Shown one piece after another: positions 48,864-58,595 of a stretch of DNA of 64,000 nucleotides. The stretch covers positions 310,001 through 374,000 of the forward strand of contig NZ_WVTD01000002.1 in assembly GCF_009856825.1 (NCBI RefSeq), in the 5' to 3' direction. The notes under the pieces were generated by a model. It did not search any database and was not told the origin of the DNA. It saw only the letters and a list, made by a program, of their open reading frames with translations. Source of the stretch: Novosphingobium silvae. Its GTDB lineage: Bacteria > Pseudomonadota > Alphaproteobacteria > Sphingomonadales > Sphingomonadaceae. The position numbers and the translations under genes are program-made. Positions within the stretch are counted from its first letter, which is position 1. Each line of letters starts with the position of its first letter.

Positions 48864-49103
48864 AATCAGACAGTAAGAGTACAGTTGAGGGGGATCATGC
48901 CCTAGCCTTCAACAAGGCTGGCGGGCAAGTCCTCCGTTCCGGAAACGGAACATCTCGGAAGCAGGTGCGGAAGGCGCACCTCTCATCCCCGCTTCATGAC
49001 TGGAATTACGCGTGCCTTGATCCAGATCAATTGCACTCAGCTGCAATCGGTTGTAACGGCCGCGCCAGACTCCGCCCAGCCTTACCAGAGACGATCGTCG
49101 ATC

Positions 49104-49385
49104 ATGCGCGAACGCATCAAAGCCCTCGAAGACGCCATCCTGCACCTGGAGGGGGCGCATTACGCGCTTCACGACATCGTGGCGCGGATCCTTGCAAAGG
49201 CTCCGGCCGAAGAGGTTGAAACGATCGCTACGAGCCTTGCCGATCAGGTATCGGTGCATGCCGAGAAGATCGGTGCCATCCGCCTCGCCGGCTATACCGA
49301 GGAAGTGCGCTCGGTTGCAGAGGAAGCGAAGCACAACCGCGCTGCCGGGCGTGAGCTTGTTGCCCGGATGGCCCGCGGCCGCTGA
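49104..49385 (+). CDS. Hypothetical helical protein (93 aa)
   Basis: From ATG 49,104 (MRERIKALEDAILHLEGAHY). Entirely helical and charged, with LADQVSVHAEKIGAIRLAGY then VRSVAEEAKHNRAAGRELVARMARGR. No family recognised. A longer frame from 48,996 has no start support. Confidence 0.55.
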   Translation: MRERIKALEDAILHLEGAHYALHDIVARILAKAPAEEVETIATSLADQVSVHAEKIGAIRLAGYTEEVRSVAEEAKHNRAAGRELVARMARGR

Positions 49386-49544
49386 GCCGCCGCTCCCGCA
49401 CCCTTGCGCGGTGTGCCTGTACGGTGTGCTTGTGCCGCCGCTTGTGTTCGACTATGCCTGCGCGCTCCCGCGAAGGAGTACGCGCCATGGACATCTTCCT
49501 GACTGCAAAGCCGCCCCGCCTTGCCGCCAGCGAAAGCCACGTTC

Positions 49545-51134
49545 ATGCCTGCCACGCCTCCTGCGTTTTCGATCTCCCTTTCCCATCTCACATGGTCTGC
49601 GCCTGACGGCCAGCGCGTCGTCGATGATCTCACGCTCGATTTCGGGCGGGAGCGAACAGGGCTCGTAGGGCGCAACGGCGTCGGCAAGTCCACGCTCCTG
49701 AAGCTTGTCGCCGGACAGCTGATCCCTGCCAAAGGCACCGTGACAGTGCATGGCTCCATCGCTGCGATGCGCCAGATCGTGCAGATCGAACCCGGCGAGA
49801 CCCTGGCCGACCTGCTCGGCGTGGCCGGCGACCTTGCCCTTCTGCGCCGGGCCGAGGCGGGAACCGCTACGCTCGACGAGCTTGATGCCGCAGACTGGTC
49901 GCTGGGCGCCCGGGTCGAGGAAGCGTTGGCGCAGATGGGGCTGGCAGCGCCGCCCGAGACGCCGCTTGCTCATCTTTCTGGCGGGCAACGCACGCGCGCC
50001 GCACTCGCGGGAATGCTGCTGGCGCGCCCCGACTTCATGCTGCTGGACGAGCCCACCAACGACCTCGACCGCGATGGACGGCGGGCCGTCATCCAGATGC
50101 TGCGGGGATGGCGTGCCGGCGCCGTCGTCGTCAGCCATGACCGCGAACTGCTGGAGGAGATGGACGCGATCGTCGAATTGACCAAGCTTGGCGCGGCGCG
50201 GTTCGGCGGCAACTGGAGCCACTACCGCGAGCGCAAGGCAATCGAGCTGGCCGGGGCCCGGCACGATCTCGCCGTTGCCGAACGCGCGCGCAGCGAAGCG
50301 GCTCGCAAGGCACAGGTCACGGCCGAGCGACAGCAGCGCAGAGACGCTGCGGGAAGCCGCAATGCCGCACGCGGCGGCATGCCCCGCATCCTCATGGGCG
50401 CGCGGCGAGAGCGGGCCCAGAACAGCGGCGCAGGCAATGTGCGGCTCGCCGAGAGGCAGCGCGGCGAAGTCGACCGTGCCGTGGAACAGGCCCGCGAACG
50501 GATCGAGCGGACGCCGCCGCTGGCCATTGCGGTTGCCTCCACCGGCCTCGCTCCCTCGCAGAGGCTACTGACGCTGGAGCACGTGACCGCAGGATACGGG
50601 GGCGCGCCCGTGCTTCGCGACGTCTCGCTGACGATGGTCGGGCCCGAACGGGTCGCCATCATTGGCGCGAATGGATCGGGCAAGTCCACGCTGCTGCGCG
50701 TCGTCGCCGGCGAACTGGCACCGCTGGCGGGACGTGCCACGCGGCATGTGGCCTTTGCGATGCTGGACCAGCGCGTGAGCCTGCTCGACCGGGCGGCGAC
50801 GCTGGCGGAGAACTTCGGGCGGATCAATCCCGGCGTGAGCGGCAATGCCTGCCGCGCCGCACTCGCGCGCTTCGGCTTTCGCGCGGGTGGCGGGGACCGG
50901 CTGGCCGCGACGCTGAGCGGCGGGCAAATGCTGCGAGCGGCGCTCGCCTGCGCGCTCGGCAATCCGGCACCGCCCCCGCTGCTGATCCTCGACGAGCCGA
51001 CGAACCACCTCGACATCGACACCGTCGCGGCTCTCGAAGCAGCGCTTGCCGCTTATGACGGAGGACTGCTGGTGGTGAGCCACGACGCCCGGTTCCTTCA
51101 GAACATCGGCGTGACGCGCGAGATCGCGCTGTAG
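49545..51134 (+). CDS. ABC-F family ATPase
   Basis: 529 residues from ATG 49,545. Two ABC domains in one chain without membrane segments: Walker A GRNGVGKST (first) and GANGSGKST (second), signatures LSGGQRTRAAL and LSGGQMLRAAL, Walker B MLLDEPTNDLD and LILDEPTNHLD. The linker (about 225-330) is Arg/Ala-rich and helical. ABC-F proteins bind the ribosomal E site and act in translation control or antibiotic protection. Which role applies cannot be told from the sequence. Confidence 0.93.
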   Translation: MPATPPAFSISLSHLTWSAPDGQRVVDDLTLDFGRERTGLVGRNGVGKSTLLKLVAGQLIPAKGTVTVHGSIAAMRQIVQIEPGETLADLLGVAGDLALLRRAEAGTATLDELDAADWSLGARVEEALAQMGLAAPPETPLAHLSGGQRTRAALAGMLLARPDFMLLDEPTNDLDRDGRRAVIQMLRGWRAGAVVVSHDRELLEEMDAIVELTKLGAARFGGNWSHYRERKAIELAGARHDLAVAERARSEAARKAQVTAERQQRRDAAGSRNAARGGMPRILMGARRERAQNSGAGNVRLAERQRGEVDRAVEQARERIERTPPLAIAVASTGLAPSQRLLTLEHVTAGYGGAPVLRDVSLTMVGPERVAIIGANGSGKSTLLRVVAGELAPLAGRATRHVAFAMLDQRVSLLDRAATLAENFGRINPGVSGNACRAALARFGFRAGGGDRLAATLSGGQMLRAALACALGNPAPPPLLILDEPTNHLDIDTVAALEAALAAYDGGLLVVSHDARFLQNIGVTREIAL

Positions 51135-51203
51135 CGGCTGGATCGGCAGGCAGCGGGGCGGGCGCCGGCTCTCTCGCCGTCGCCCGCCCTCACCTTCCCC
51201 TCT

Positions 51204-53363
51204 TTACTTCTTCGCGGCGAGACCGCGCGCTTCCAGCATCGGCTGAACCTGCGGGTCATGGCCGGTGAAGTCGCGATAGAGCTCGCCGAAGTCCTTCGTG
51301 TGGCCCTGGCCCAGGAACGACTTGCGGATGTGATCGCCGTTGGCGCGGGTCATGCCGCCGTTCTTTTCCACCCAAGCCCAGCCATCGTGCGCCAGCATCT
51401 CGGTCCAGATGTACGAGTAGTAGCCCGAGGCGTAACCGTTGTCCCAGATATGCCGGAAGTACGGGGTCTTGTAGCGCGGCGGGATCAGGTCGGTGTTGAG
51501 CCCGGTCGCGGCCAGCGCCTTGGCCTCGAACGCCATGGGCGGCTGTGCCGCTTCCTCGGGCGAGAGCTGGTGCCACTGGATGTCCATCATCGCGGCCGAA
51601 AGCGTCTCGCCAAGGCCAAGGCCCTGGTTGAAGGTGGACGCCGCCTTGATCTTGCCGACGAGCGCCTCGGGGATCACCTGCCCGGTTTCGTGGTGCTTGG
51701 CATAATTGTTCAGCACCGCCGGAATGGTGGCGAAGTTCTCGTTGAACTGGCTGGGGAACTCCACGAAGTCGCGCGCGGTATTGGTGCCCGACAGCGAGGG
51801 GTACTTCTGGCTCGCGAAGAACCCGTGCAGCGCATGGCCGAATTCATGGAACATCGTCTCCACGTCGTCATAGCTGGCAAGCGCCGGCTGGCCTTCCGCA
51901 GGCGGCGCGATGTTGAGCGTGTTGGAGATGACCGGCTTCTCGCCCAGCAGGTACGACTGCTCGACGAAGTTGTTCATCCACGCGCCGCCCCGCTTGTTGG
52001 ACCGGGCGAAGGGATCGAAATAGAAGATCGCCAGTTCGCTGCCGTCGGCATCGCGCACTTCATAGGCGCGCATCGTCGGATGATAGACCGGCAGGTCCGT
52101 CCGTCGCTTGAAGGTCAGGCCATAGGTCTTGTTGGCAGCGAAGAACACGCCGTCTTCCAGAACGCGCCACACCTCGAAGTACGGCTTGATCTGGTTCTCG
52201 TCGAGATCGAACCGGGCCTTGCGGACCTTTTCGGCATAGTAGCCATAATCCCAAGGCTCGAGCGTGATGTTCTGCCCTTCGGCCTTCGCGGCGTCCTGCA
52301 GCATCTTCGCCTCGCGGTCCTGCGTGGCGCGAAGAGCCGGTACGAAGCCCTTCATGAACTCCATGGCCTGTGCAGGCGTCTTCACCATGCGATCGTACAT
52401 CTGGTAGGTCGCAAAGTCGGGCTTGCCCATGAGCCTTGCCTTCTTCGCGCGCAGCGTCGCCATCTGGGTGACCATCGCCGTGGTATCGTAGGCGTCGCCG
52501 CCCGACGTACGGTTGACGCTCGCGTCCCAGAGCTTCTTGCGCGAGGCCCGGTTGGTCAGGCTGGTGAGCGCGGCCTGCTGCGTGGTGTTGCCCAGCGCCA
52601 GCATGTACTTGCCCGGATGGCCCTTGTCGCTCGCGAGCTTGGCGGCGGCGGCGATCTCTCCGGCGGAAAGGCCGTCCAGCTCGGCAGCGGTGTCGAACAG
52701 CGGGGCCTTCGCGGCGGTGGCCGTGGTCAGCTTCTGCGAGAACGCGGTCTCGAGCTTGGCGATCTCGAGGTTCAGTGCCTTGAGTTCGCCCTTCTGCGCG
52801 GCCGAAAGCAGCGCGCCGCGGTGGACGAACTTGTCGTACGTGGTCGCCAGCAGCATGGCGTCCTCGCCGGTGAGCGCCTTGCCGGCCGGGCTGTCGTGAA
52901 CCGCCTTCACGCGCGCGAACAGCGCCTCATCCAGATAGATGTCGTCGTTGAGCGCGCTTACCTGCGGGCTGATCGCGGTGTCGATCGCGTCCAGCGCATC
53001 GCTGGTGTTGGCCGAAGTCAGTTGGCCGAAGACGGCGTAGACCCGGTCGAAAAGCGTGCCCGCGCGCTCCATCGCAACGATCGTGTTCTCGAACGTGGGG
53101 GCGGAGCGGACGACCGTGATGGCGCGGATCTCGCGGCGCTTGGCGGCGATGCCCGCCTCGAGCGCGGGCTGCCAGTCGGCGTCCTTGTAGAGGCGGAAGT
53201 CCGGAGCGTGGAGCGGCAGCGTGCTGGGCTGCGCGAAGGGGCCGGTATACTCGGCCGCCGCAGCGGGACGCGTGGTCTGGGCATGCGCGGTCATGGGAAT
53301 ACCTCCAAGCAGGCCGGCGCCAAGAACGAGAGGGGCGGCGGCGGCCATGAGCCGGTTCTTCAT
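51204..53363 (-). CDS. dcp: Secreted M3-family peptidyl-dipeptidase (Dcp-like)
   Basis: 719 residues. Signal peptide MKNRLMAAAAPLVLGAGLLG to TAHA, so periplasmic or envelope-located. The zinc site is FHEFGHALHGFF (HExxH), preceded by DVETM, with downstream Glu about 25 residues on, as in oligopeptidase F/Dcp enzymes. YKTPYFRHIWDNGYASGYYSYIWTEMLAHDGWAW is a typical C-terminal block. It removes dipeptides from C-termini of peptides. Confidence 0.94.
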   Translation of the reverse strand: MKNRLMAAAAPLVLGAGLLGGIPMTAHAQTTRPAAAAEYTGPFAQPSTLPLHAPDFRLYKDADWQPALEAGIAAKRREIRAITVVRSAPTFENTIVAMERAGTLFDRVYAVFGQLTSANTSDALDAIDTAISPQVSALNDDIYLDEALFARVKAVHDSPAGKALTGEDAMLLATTYDKFVHRGALLSAAQKGELKALNLEIAKLETAFSQKLTTATAAKAPLFDTAAELDGLSAGEIAAAAKLASDKGHPGKYMLALGNTTQQAALTSLTNRASRKKLWDASVNRTSGGDAYDTTAMVTQMATLRAKKARLMGKPDFATYQMYDRMVKTPAQAMEFMKGFVPALRATQDREAKMLQDAAKAEGQNITLEPWDYGYYAEKVRKARFDLDENQIKPYFEVWRVLEDGVFFAANKTYGLTFKRRTDLPVYHPTMRAYEVRDADGSELAIFYFDPFARSNKRGGAWMNNFVEQSYLLGEKPVISNTLNIAPPAEGQPALASYDDVETMFHEFGHALHGFFASQKYPSLSGTNTARDFVEFPSQFNENFATIPAVLNNYAKHHETGQVIPEALVGKIKAASTFNQGLGLGETLSAAMMDIQWHQLSPEEAAQPPMAFEAKALAATGLNTDLIPPRYKTPYFRHIWDNGYASGYYSYIWTEMLAHDGWAWVEKNGGMTRANGDHIRKSFLGQGHTKDFGELYRDFTGHDPQVQPMLEARGLAAKK

Positions 53364-53611
53364 CTGGCTTTTCTCCTGGCTTCGGCAGCGGAGGAAATGC
53401 CCTGGCGGAAAGTGTACCGCTTCCCGGGCGCGCTGCCGAAATGTCGATGCTCAGGCTTGAAGCGCAGAAGGTTCGCGGGCGCAAGCACTCGAAAGCACCG
53501 AAACTGCAGCGTTGCGCAAAAACCGGACAGCGTGTTCGATCCGCAAACGAAGCAGGCATCGCAGCAGGTGAAAAGTTACCGGTAGAAGGGCACCGCTACG
53601 GCGCCCGGCTC

Positions 53612-53812
53612 TCACTTCAAGACGTCGGCCTCATGCCAGACCACTGCCTGCGCCGCCTTCATGCAGTTCTCGGCGGTGTCCCATGCAAGCGAGGGGGAGC
53701 CGTAAAGCCGCCAGCCCTGGGCGAGAGCTTCCGACACCCGCTCGCAGAAGGCGCGATCGTCGGCGCCGGTCAGGAGGCGGTAGATTGGGCGATCTTCCGG
53801 AGTCTGGTACAT
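53612..53812 (-). CDS. DUF1737 domain protein
   Basis: 66 residues: IYRLLTGADDRAFCERVSEALAQGWRLYGSPSLAWD is the DUF1737 pattern. Function unknown. Possibly read together with the PhyH/GFA genes upstream on the same strand. Confidence 0.8.
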   Translation of the reverse strand: MYQTPEDRPIYRLLTGADDRAFCERVSEALAQGWRLYGSPSLAWDTAENCMKAAQAVVWHEADVLK

Positions 53813-53837
53813 GGTCGTGTCTTTCTGATAGCCGATG

Positions 53838-54133
53838 TCAGATGCCTAGCCACTCCAGCCCTGCTGGCAAGTCCTGCCCGGTGTAATCCACCTGCAGCAC
53901 CCGCCGCCGTCGGCCGGGCCGTGCGGCATCGGAGGCGTGCAGGATGGGCGTGTGATAGATCCAGCCGTCACCGGCCTCCGCCAGGCAGGCATGGACCGGA
54001 AACCCCGCTGCCAGTTCCGCCGCCCGCGCGGCAGGAACCCGACCGATCCTGTGTGAACCTGCCGCGATCAGCAAAGGCGCGTTGCAGAAAGACGCTGCGC
54101 GCCGTCGCGGGTCAATTCGAGATCGCCGTTCAC
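53838..54133 (-). pseudogene. PhyH-like dioxygenase with internal deletion
   Basis: GTG 54,133 overlaps the GFA stop as GTGA and opens NGDLELTRDGAQRLSATR, the usual start of short phytanoyl-CoA-dioxygenase-like proteins. Then the frame shifts and continues only with the C-terminal part, APLLIAAGSHRIGRVPAARA to YHTPILHASDAARPGRRRRVLQVDY. The middle, including the first Fe-binding HxD, is missing, by about 90-100 codons. Not expected to be active. Confidence 0.65.
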
Positions 54134-54528
54134 CCGGGAAAGCGGTCGAACTCGTGGAGGGCGGCGATGTCCTTCATCCAGCCGATGCGCTCCGCCACCT
54201 GGATGTGCGCCTGGGGCGGCAAGGCATCGGGATCGTCGAGCGTTGCGACCTGTATGTCGACAAGCCCGGGCAGGTAGGCCTCGTTCACGTAGTAGAGCCC
54301 GGAGCCGCATGCCGGGCAGAAGTGCCGCATGGCCGCCCCGCTCGAATTGTAGACGGACGGCGTGCCCGCGGTGACCGCGAATTCAGGCGTCGTGTAGGCC
54401 GCCCAGGCCACCATCGGCGCACCGGAGGACTTGCGGCAATCCGCGCAGTGGCAAAGGGCCACATGCTCCGGCTCACCCTCTATCCGGTAGCGCACCGCGC
54501 CGCACTGGCATCCACCCTCAAGCGTCAT
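54130..54528 (-). CDS. GFA-family (CENP-V/GFA domain) protein
   Basis: 132 residues from ATG 54,528, fixed by AAGGAG 6 bases upstream. Zinc-binding cysteines in GGCQCGAVRYRI, CHCADCRKSSGAP and FCPACGSGLYY are the full GFA set. Members include glutathione-dependent formaldehyde-activating-type proteins, but the substrate here is unknown. Confidence 0.88.
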   Translation of the reverse strand: MTLEGGCQCGAVRYRIEGEPEHVALCHCADCRKSSGAPMVAWAAYTTPEFAVTAGTPSVYNSSGAAMRHFCPACGSGLYYVNEAYLPGLVDIQVATLDDPDALPPQAHIQVAERIGWMKDIAALHEFDRFPG

Positions 54529-54598
54529 CGCGAATCTCCTTCGCGGGAAAGCTACGCGATTTGCAGGAACATTCAAGGAACGAAATTGCTTCGGCGCA

Positions 54599-54631
54599 GG
54601 CCGGGACGACGCACGCGGCATCGTCCCGGCC
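54599..54631 (-). terminator. Hairpin downstream of hslU
   Basis: GGCCGGGACGA and TCGTCCCGGCC pair perfectly over 11 bases, 7 bases past the hslU stop. No T-run follows on the minus strand. Confidence 0.55.
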
Positions 54632-54637
54632 CGCGCT

Positions 54638-55936
54638 TCACAGGATGTACTTCGACAGGTCGGAATTGCCCGCCAGCCCGTCGAGCTTCTCGCGAACGTA
54701 GCTCTCGTCGATGGTGACGGTCTCGCCCTTGCGGTCCTCGGCCTCGAAGCTCAGTTCCTCGAGCAGCTTTTCCATGACGGTCTGCAGGCGGCGGGCGCCG
54801 ATGTTCTCGACGCTTTCGTTCACCTGAGCCGCGATACGGGCGACTTCCCCGATCGCGCCCTGAGTAACTTCGACGGTCACTTCCTCGGTGCCGAGCAACG
54901 CCTTGTACTGAGCGATCAGGTTGGCGCGAGTTTCCGAAAGGATGCGCACGAAATCCTCTTCCGTCAGCGCCTTCAGCTCGACGCGGATCGGGAGGCGCCC
55001 CTGAAGTTCGGGCAGCATGTCGCTCGGCTTGGCGACGTGGAAGGCGCCGCTGGCGATGAACAGGACATGGTCCGTCTTCATCGGGCCGTACTTGGTCGCA
55101 ACGGTCGTGCCCTCGATCAGCGGCAGCAGGTCGCGCTGAACGCCTTCACGGCTGACAGAGCCGCCGCGCACGTCGGAAACGGCGATCTTGTCGATCTCGT
55201 CGAGGAAGACGATCCCGTTGGATTCGGCGTTGACCAGCGCGACGCGGGCGACATCGTCCTGGTCGAGCCGCTTTTCCGATTCCTCGTCGACCAGCTTGTC
55301 CCAGGCGTCGGGCACTTTCATCTTCCGGCGCTTCATGCGGCTGCCGCCAAGCTTGCCCATGATGTCGCCAAGGTTGATCATGCCGACCGAGCCGCCCATG
55401 CCGGGGATTTCCATCGGGCCGGCAGGGCTGTCCTCCACCTCGATCTCGACTTCGGTGTCGTTCATGGCGTTTTCGGTGATGCGCTGGTGGAAGGCCGCCC
55501 GCGTGGCTTCGGACGCCCCCTCGCCCACCAGGGCATTGAGCAGGCGGTCCATCGCCGCCTTGCTCGCCGCCTCGCGCACCGACTCGCGGCGGCGCTCCTT
55601 CTCGATCCGGATGGCTTCCTCGACGAGATCGCGCGCGATCTGCTCCACATCGCGGCCGACGTATCCGACTTCGGTGAACTTGGTCGCCTCCACCTTCACG
55701 AAAGGCGCGTCGGCGAGCTTTGCCAGGCGGCGGCTGATCTCGGTCTTGCCGCAGCCCGTCGGGCCGATCATGAGGATGTTCTTGGGCGTCACCTCGTCGC
55801 GCAGGTCGGCGGAAAGGCGCTGGCGGCGCCACCGGTTGCGCAGCGCGACGGCGACGGCCTTCTTGGCCTCGGCCTGTCCGATGATGTGCGCATCGAGCGC
55901 CGCGACGATCGCCTTGGGCGTCAGGTTGTCGTTCAT
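54638..55936 (-). CDS. hslU: ATP-dependent protease ATPase subunit HslU
   Basis: 432 residues, normal length. Walker [16 protein letters not shown] (about residues 54-68), Walker [32 protein letters not shown] (pore loop), and the C-terminal DLSKYIL that docks into HslV. The I-domain (about 105-230) unfolds substrates. The gene follows hslV by 14 bp, so they form one operon. Confidence 0.97.
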   Translation of the reverse strand: MNDNLTPKAIVAALDAHIIGQAEAKKAVAVALRNRWRRQRLSADLRDEVTPKNILMIGPTGCGKTEISRRLAKLADAPFVKVEATKFTEVGYVGRDVEQIARDLVEEAIRIEKERRRESVREAASKAAMDRLLNALVGEGASEATRAAFHQRITENAMNDTEVEIEVEDSPAGPMEIPGMGGSVGMINLGDIMGKLGGSRMKRRKMKVPDAWDKLVDEESEKRLDQDDVARVALVNAESNGIVFLDEIDKIAVSDVRGGSVSREGVQRDLLPLIEGTTVATKYGPMKTDHVLFIASGAFHVAKPSDMLPELQGRLPIRVELKALTEEDFVRILSETRANLIAQYKALLGTEEVTVEVTQGAIGEVARIAAQVNESVENIGARRLQTVMEKLLEELSFEAEDRKGETVTIDESYVREKLDGLAGNSDLSKYIL

Positions 55937-55950
55937 GTGTGGGTTCCCGC

Positions 55951-56511
55951 TCAGACGGTCTCGACCGTCACGCGGTCGTTGGTGAAGACGCAGATGTCGG
56001 CGGCGACCTGCATGGCCTTGCGCGCGATCACCTCGGCGTCGTCCTCGTAGGCATCGAGAGCGCGGGCGGCTGCCAGCGCGTAGTTCCCGCCCGAGCCGAT
56101 CGAGGTAATGCCGCCTTCGGGTTCGAGGACGTCGCCATTGCCGGTAAGCACCAGGAGCGTATCGGCGTCAGCGACGATCATCAGCGCTTCGAGATTGCGC
56201 AGGTACTTGTCGGTCCGCCAGTCCTTGGCAAGTTCGACGGCGGCGCGCATCAACTGGCCGCGATACTGCTCCAGCTTGCGTTCCAGCCGCTCGAAAAGAG
56301 TGAAAGCGTCCGCCGTCGCGCCGGCGAAACCGGCAATGACCTTGCCCCCTTCCCCGATGCGCCGAACCTTGCGGGCGTTCGGCTTCATGACCGTGTTGCC
56401 CATGGAAACCTGACCGTCACCCGCGATGACGGTCTTGCCGCCTTTCTTCACGCCGATGATGGTCGTCCCGTGCCACTCGATGAGGCCGTGGCTCGCCCCG
56501 TTGCTGTTCAT
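55951..56511 (-). CDS. hslV: ATP-dependent protease proteolytic subunit HslV
   Basis: 186 residues from ATG 56,511. The catalytic N-terminal Thr is exposed in [13 protein letters not shown] after removal of about 16 residues, so a longer propeptide than E. coli HslV is present. [22 protein letters not shown] and [17 protein letters not shown] are conserved blocks. It forms the proteasome-like dodecamer with HslU. Confidence 0.96.
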   Translation of the reverse strand: MNSNGASHGLIEWHGTTIIGVKKGGKTVIAGDGQVSMGNTVMKPNARKVRRIGEGGKVIAGFAGATADAFTLFERLERKLEQYRGQLMRAAVELAKDWRTDKYLRNLEALMIVADADTLLVLTGNGDVLEPEGGITSIGSGGNYALAAARALDAYEDDAEVIARKAMQVAADICVFTNDRVTVETV

Positions 56512-56593
56512 GGCCGCGGATATATGCCCGCCGCCGCAAGGTTCAAGAAGCGCCCGAGCCGTGCCCGCGCGCTTCCTACCCGTATCAGCCGGA

Positions 56594-57112
56594 TCAGCTG
56601 CCGTTCGGCCCCGGACCCTGCGGGGCGGAGCCCATGCCGCCGGCGCCCACCGCGCCGATGTTGCCGAACAGATCCTCGAGCAGGCCGCGCTCGCGCCCAA
56701 GGGTGGGCGTGGTGTGGCCATCGGGATCGATGCGCGCCACCTGCTCCATCCCGCGCTTGTCGACGCCGACGACGTTGCCGGCCTGATCGAAGCGCACGCG
56801 CAGCAGCGTCTGCTCGGCCGTGCGCGGCTTGCGGAAGGGCGGAGCCTTCACGGTCTGCGACAGATAGTACCAGTCCTTCTGGCCGAACTGGCTTTCGAAC
56901 GTCGGGCGGCCGAGGGTCTTTTCCACCGACTGGCGGTTGTCGATCCCGGGCTGGACCGAGTCGACGAGCGACTGGTCGGCAAGGTAGCCGCGGTGGTCAC
57001 GAATGGAAGAGCAGCCCCCGGCAAGACCTGCCAGCGCCAGGACAGCGCCTCCGACGACGATCCTCGCCATGGCGATCCTGGCTGACCCGGTCTTCAGACC
57101 CACCTTGCGCAT
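56594..57112 (-). CDS. bamE: Outer membrane assembly lipoprotein BamE
   Basis: 172 residues (an inner [15 protein letters not shown], is possible). Lipobox LAGGC, then [44 protein letters not shown], the SmpA/OmlA domain. The C-terminal Gly/Pro-rich tail is typical of alphaproteobacteria. It stabilises the BAM complex that inserts outer-membrane proteins. Confidence 0.92.
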   Translation of the reverse strand: MRKVGLKTGSARIAMARIVVGGAVLALAGLAGGCSSIRDHRGYLADQSLVDSVQPGIDNRQSVEKTLGRPTFESQFGQKDWYYLSQTVKAPPFRKPRTAEQTLLRVRFDQAGNVVGVDKRGMEQVARIDPDGHTTPTLGRERGLLEDLFGNIGAVGAGGMGSAPQGPGPNGS

Positions 57113-57319
57113 TGAAACACTCCAAAACCCTGGTGACCCGCAGGCGGACTGGCGTTCGCGCAGCCGCCGGGGTCGATATCGCCTTTGGCCTTAAGGCCCC
57201 GGATGCCGCCGTGCAATGGTCGTTGTGCGCCAGCACGCCGGGCGTTGCGGCGTGCCGCTTGAATTGCGGCTGAACAAGTGCTTGAGCAGGCGTTCCAACG
57301 AAAGGCCCTGCGCGTTACC

Positions 57320-57895
57320 GTGTCCCTAATTTCCCGCCTTTTGGGCAAGCGCCCCGATTCCCGCGATGCGGTCCGCCCACTCTGGCACCGGGTGGTCGAA
57401 ATCGCGCGCGAAAGGGCCTGGTACGCGGAAGGGGGCGTGGCCGACACCGTGCCCGGCCGGTTCGACGCCGTGACCCTTGTCCTGGCGCTCGTAATGCTGC
57501 GGATGGAGCGGGACAAGCATGCTCCGGCGGGCGGTGGCAACGGTGGTGACAACGGTGGGGTCAGGGGCGACGACCGCCTGATCGAACCTTCCGTGCGTCT
57601 GACCGAGCTTTTCGTGGACGACATGGACGGTCAGCTTCGCCAGTCGGGTGTTGGCGACCTTGGCGTGGGCAAGCGCATGGGCAGGCTCATGAGCGTGCTT
57701 GGCGGGCGCATTGGCGCCTTTCGCGAAGCGCTTGCCGGCCACGACGACGTCGCTCTCGCCCAGGTCCTCGAACGCAACCTTACCCTCTCGCCAGGCGCGG
57801 ACATGGCCTGGCTCAAGCGCGAGGTGCGCCGGCTTCACGCGGATATCGATTCGCTCTCCTTCGAAGATCTCATGGCGGCAAGGATCAGCCGATGA
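57320..57895 (+). CDS. Ubiquinol-cytochrome c reductase assembly chaperone (Cbp3-like)
   Basis: 191 residues from GTG 57,320 (MSLISRLLGKRPDSRDAVRP). The start is chosen from the family's usual N-terminus; GTG 57,278 is also in frame. WHRVVEIARERAWYAEGGVADTVPGRFDAVTLVLALVMLRM and FVDDMDGQLRQSGVGDLGVGKRMGRLM are the UbiqCytC-chaperone pattern. It helps assemble cytochrome b into the bc1 complex. Followed by yceD with a 4-base overlap. Confidence 0.88.
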   Translation: MSLISRLLGKRPDSRDAVRPLWHRVVEIARERAWYAEGGVADTVPGRFDAVTLVLALVMLRMERDKHAPAGGGNGGDNGGVRGDDRLIEPSVRLTELFVDDMDGQLRQSGVGDLGVGKRMGRLMSVLGGRIGAFREALAGHDDVALAQVLERNLTLSPGADMAWLKREVRRLHADIDSLSFEDLMAARISR

Positions 57896-58428
57896 ACGAC
57901 AATGCCCGGGCCGGTGCGCCTGAATACTCCCACATGCTCGACGTCCGGCAGGCCGAGGGCAAGGCCCCTCGCCTCGAACCCAGAGAGGCCGAGCGCGCCG
58001 CCATTGCCGCGCGGTTCGGTCTGGTGCGGATCGACCGGATGGTCGCCGAGCTCGAACTCCACCGCCACGACCGCGTGGTAGAGGCCCGTGGGCGGCTGCA
58101 GGCCGACTTCGTCCAGCCCTGCGCCGTGTCGGCAGAGGACATGGACGTCTCCGTCGACGAGGCGCTGTTCTTCCGCTTCGTGCCCGAAGCCACCGTCTAC
58201 GGCGCCGACGAGGAAGTCGAGCTTTCGGCCGAGGAATGGGACGAGATCGAATATTCGGGATCGCACTTCGACCTGGGCGAAGCGGTGACGCAAAGCCTGG
58301 GACTTGCCATCGACCCGTTCCTGACCGGGCCGCAGGCGGACGCAGCACGCAAGGCGGCGGGCATCGGCAAGCCGGAGGAACAGGGCGGGTTCGCGGCGCT
58401 CAAGGGGCTGAAGCTCGGCAAGGACTGA
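57892..58428 (+). CDS. DUF177/YceD family protein
   Basis: 178 residues. LQADFVQPCAVSAEDMDVSVDEALFFRFVPEA, then DLGEAVTQSLGLAIDPFLTGPQ and FAALKGLKLGKD, is the DUF177 pattern. Family members are linked to 23S rRNA accumulation. The pairing with a bc1 chaperone is a standard alphaproteobacterial arrangement. Confidence 0.88.
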   Translation: MNDNARAGAPEYSHMLDVRQAEGKAPRLEPREAERAAIAARFGLVRIDRMVAELELHRHDRVVEARGRLQADFVQPCAVSAEDMDVSVDEALFFRFVPEATVYGADEEVELSAEEWDEIEYSGSHFDLGEAVTQSLGLAIDPFLTGPQADAARKAAGIGKPEEQGGFAALKGLKLGKD

Positions 58429-58595
58429 CGGCAAGCAGGGACTGGCGGCAATTGGCCTCCGTGAAGGACCGTTGACGCAAGACCTTCAGGAAACTGCAAC
58501 CGGACCTTCACGGCTCCGCAACTCCACTTTCACACGGCTCCCCTACGAGGCGGCAGCGACACTGCTGCTGCGAACGTTCGGGGGGAACGAACCGC

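Noticed and set aside
51258..53585. 775-codon open frame on the plus strand
   Set aside because: Exact antisense of the M3 peptidase gene with no recognisable motifs.
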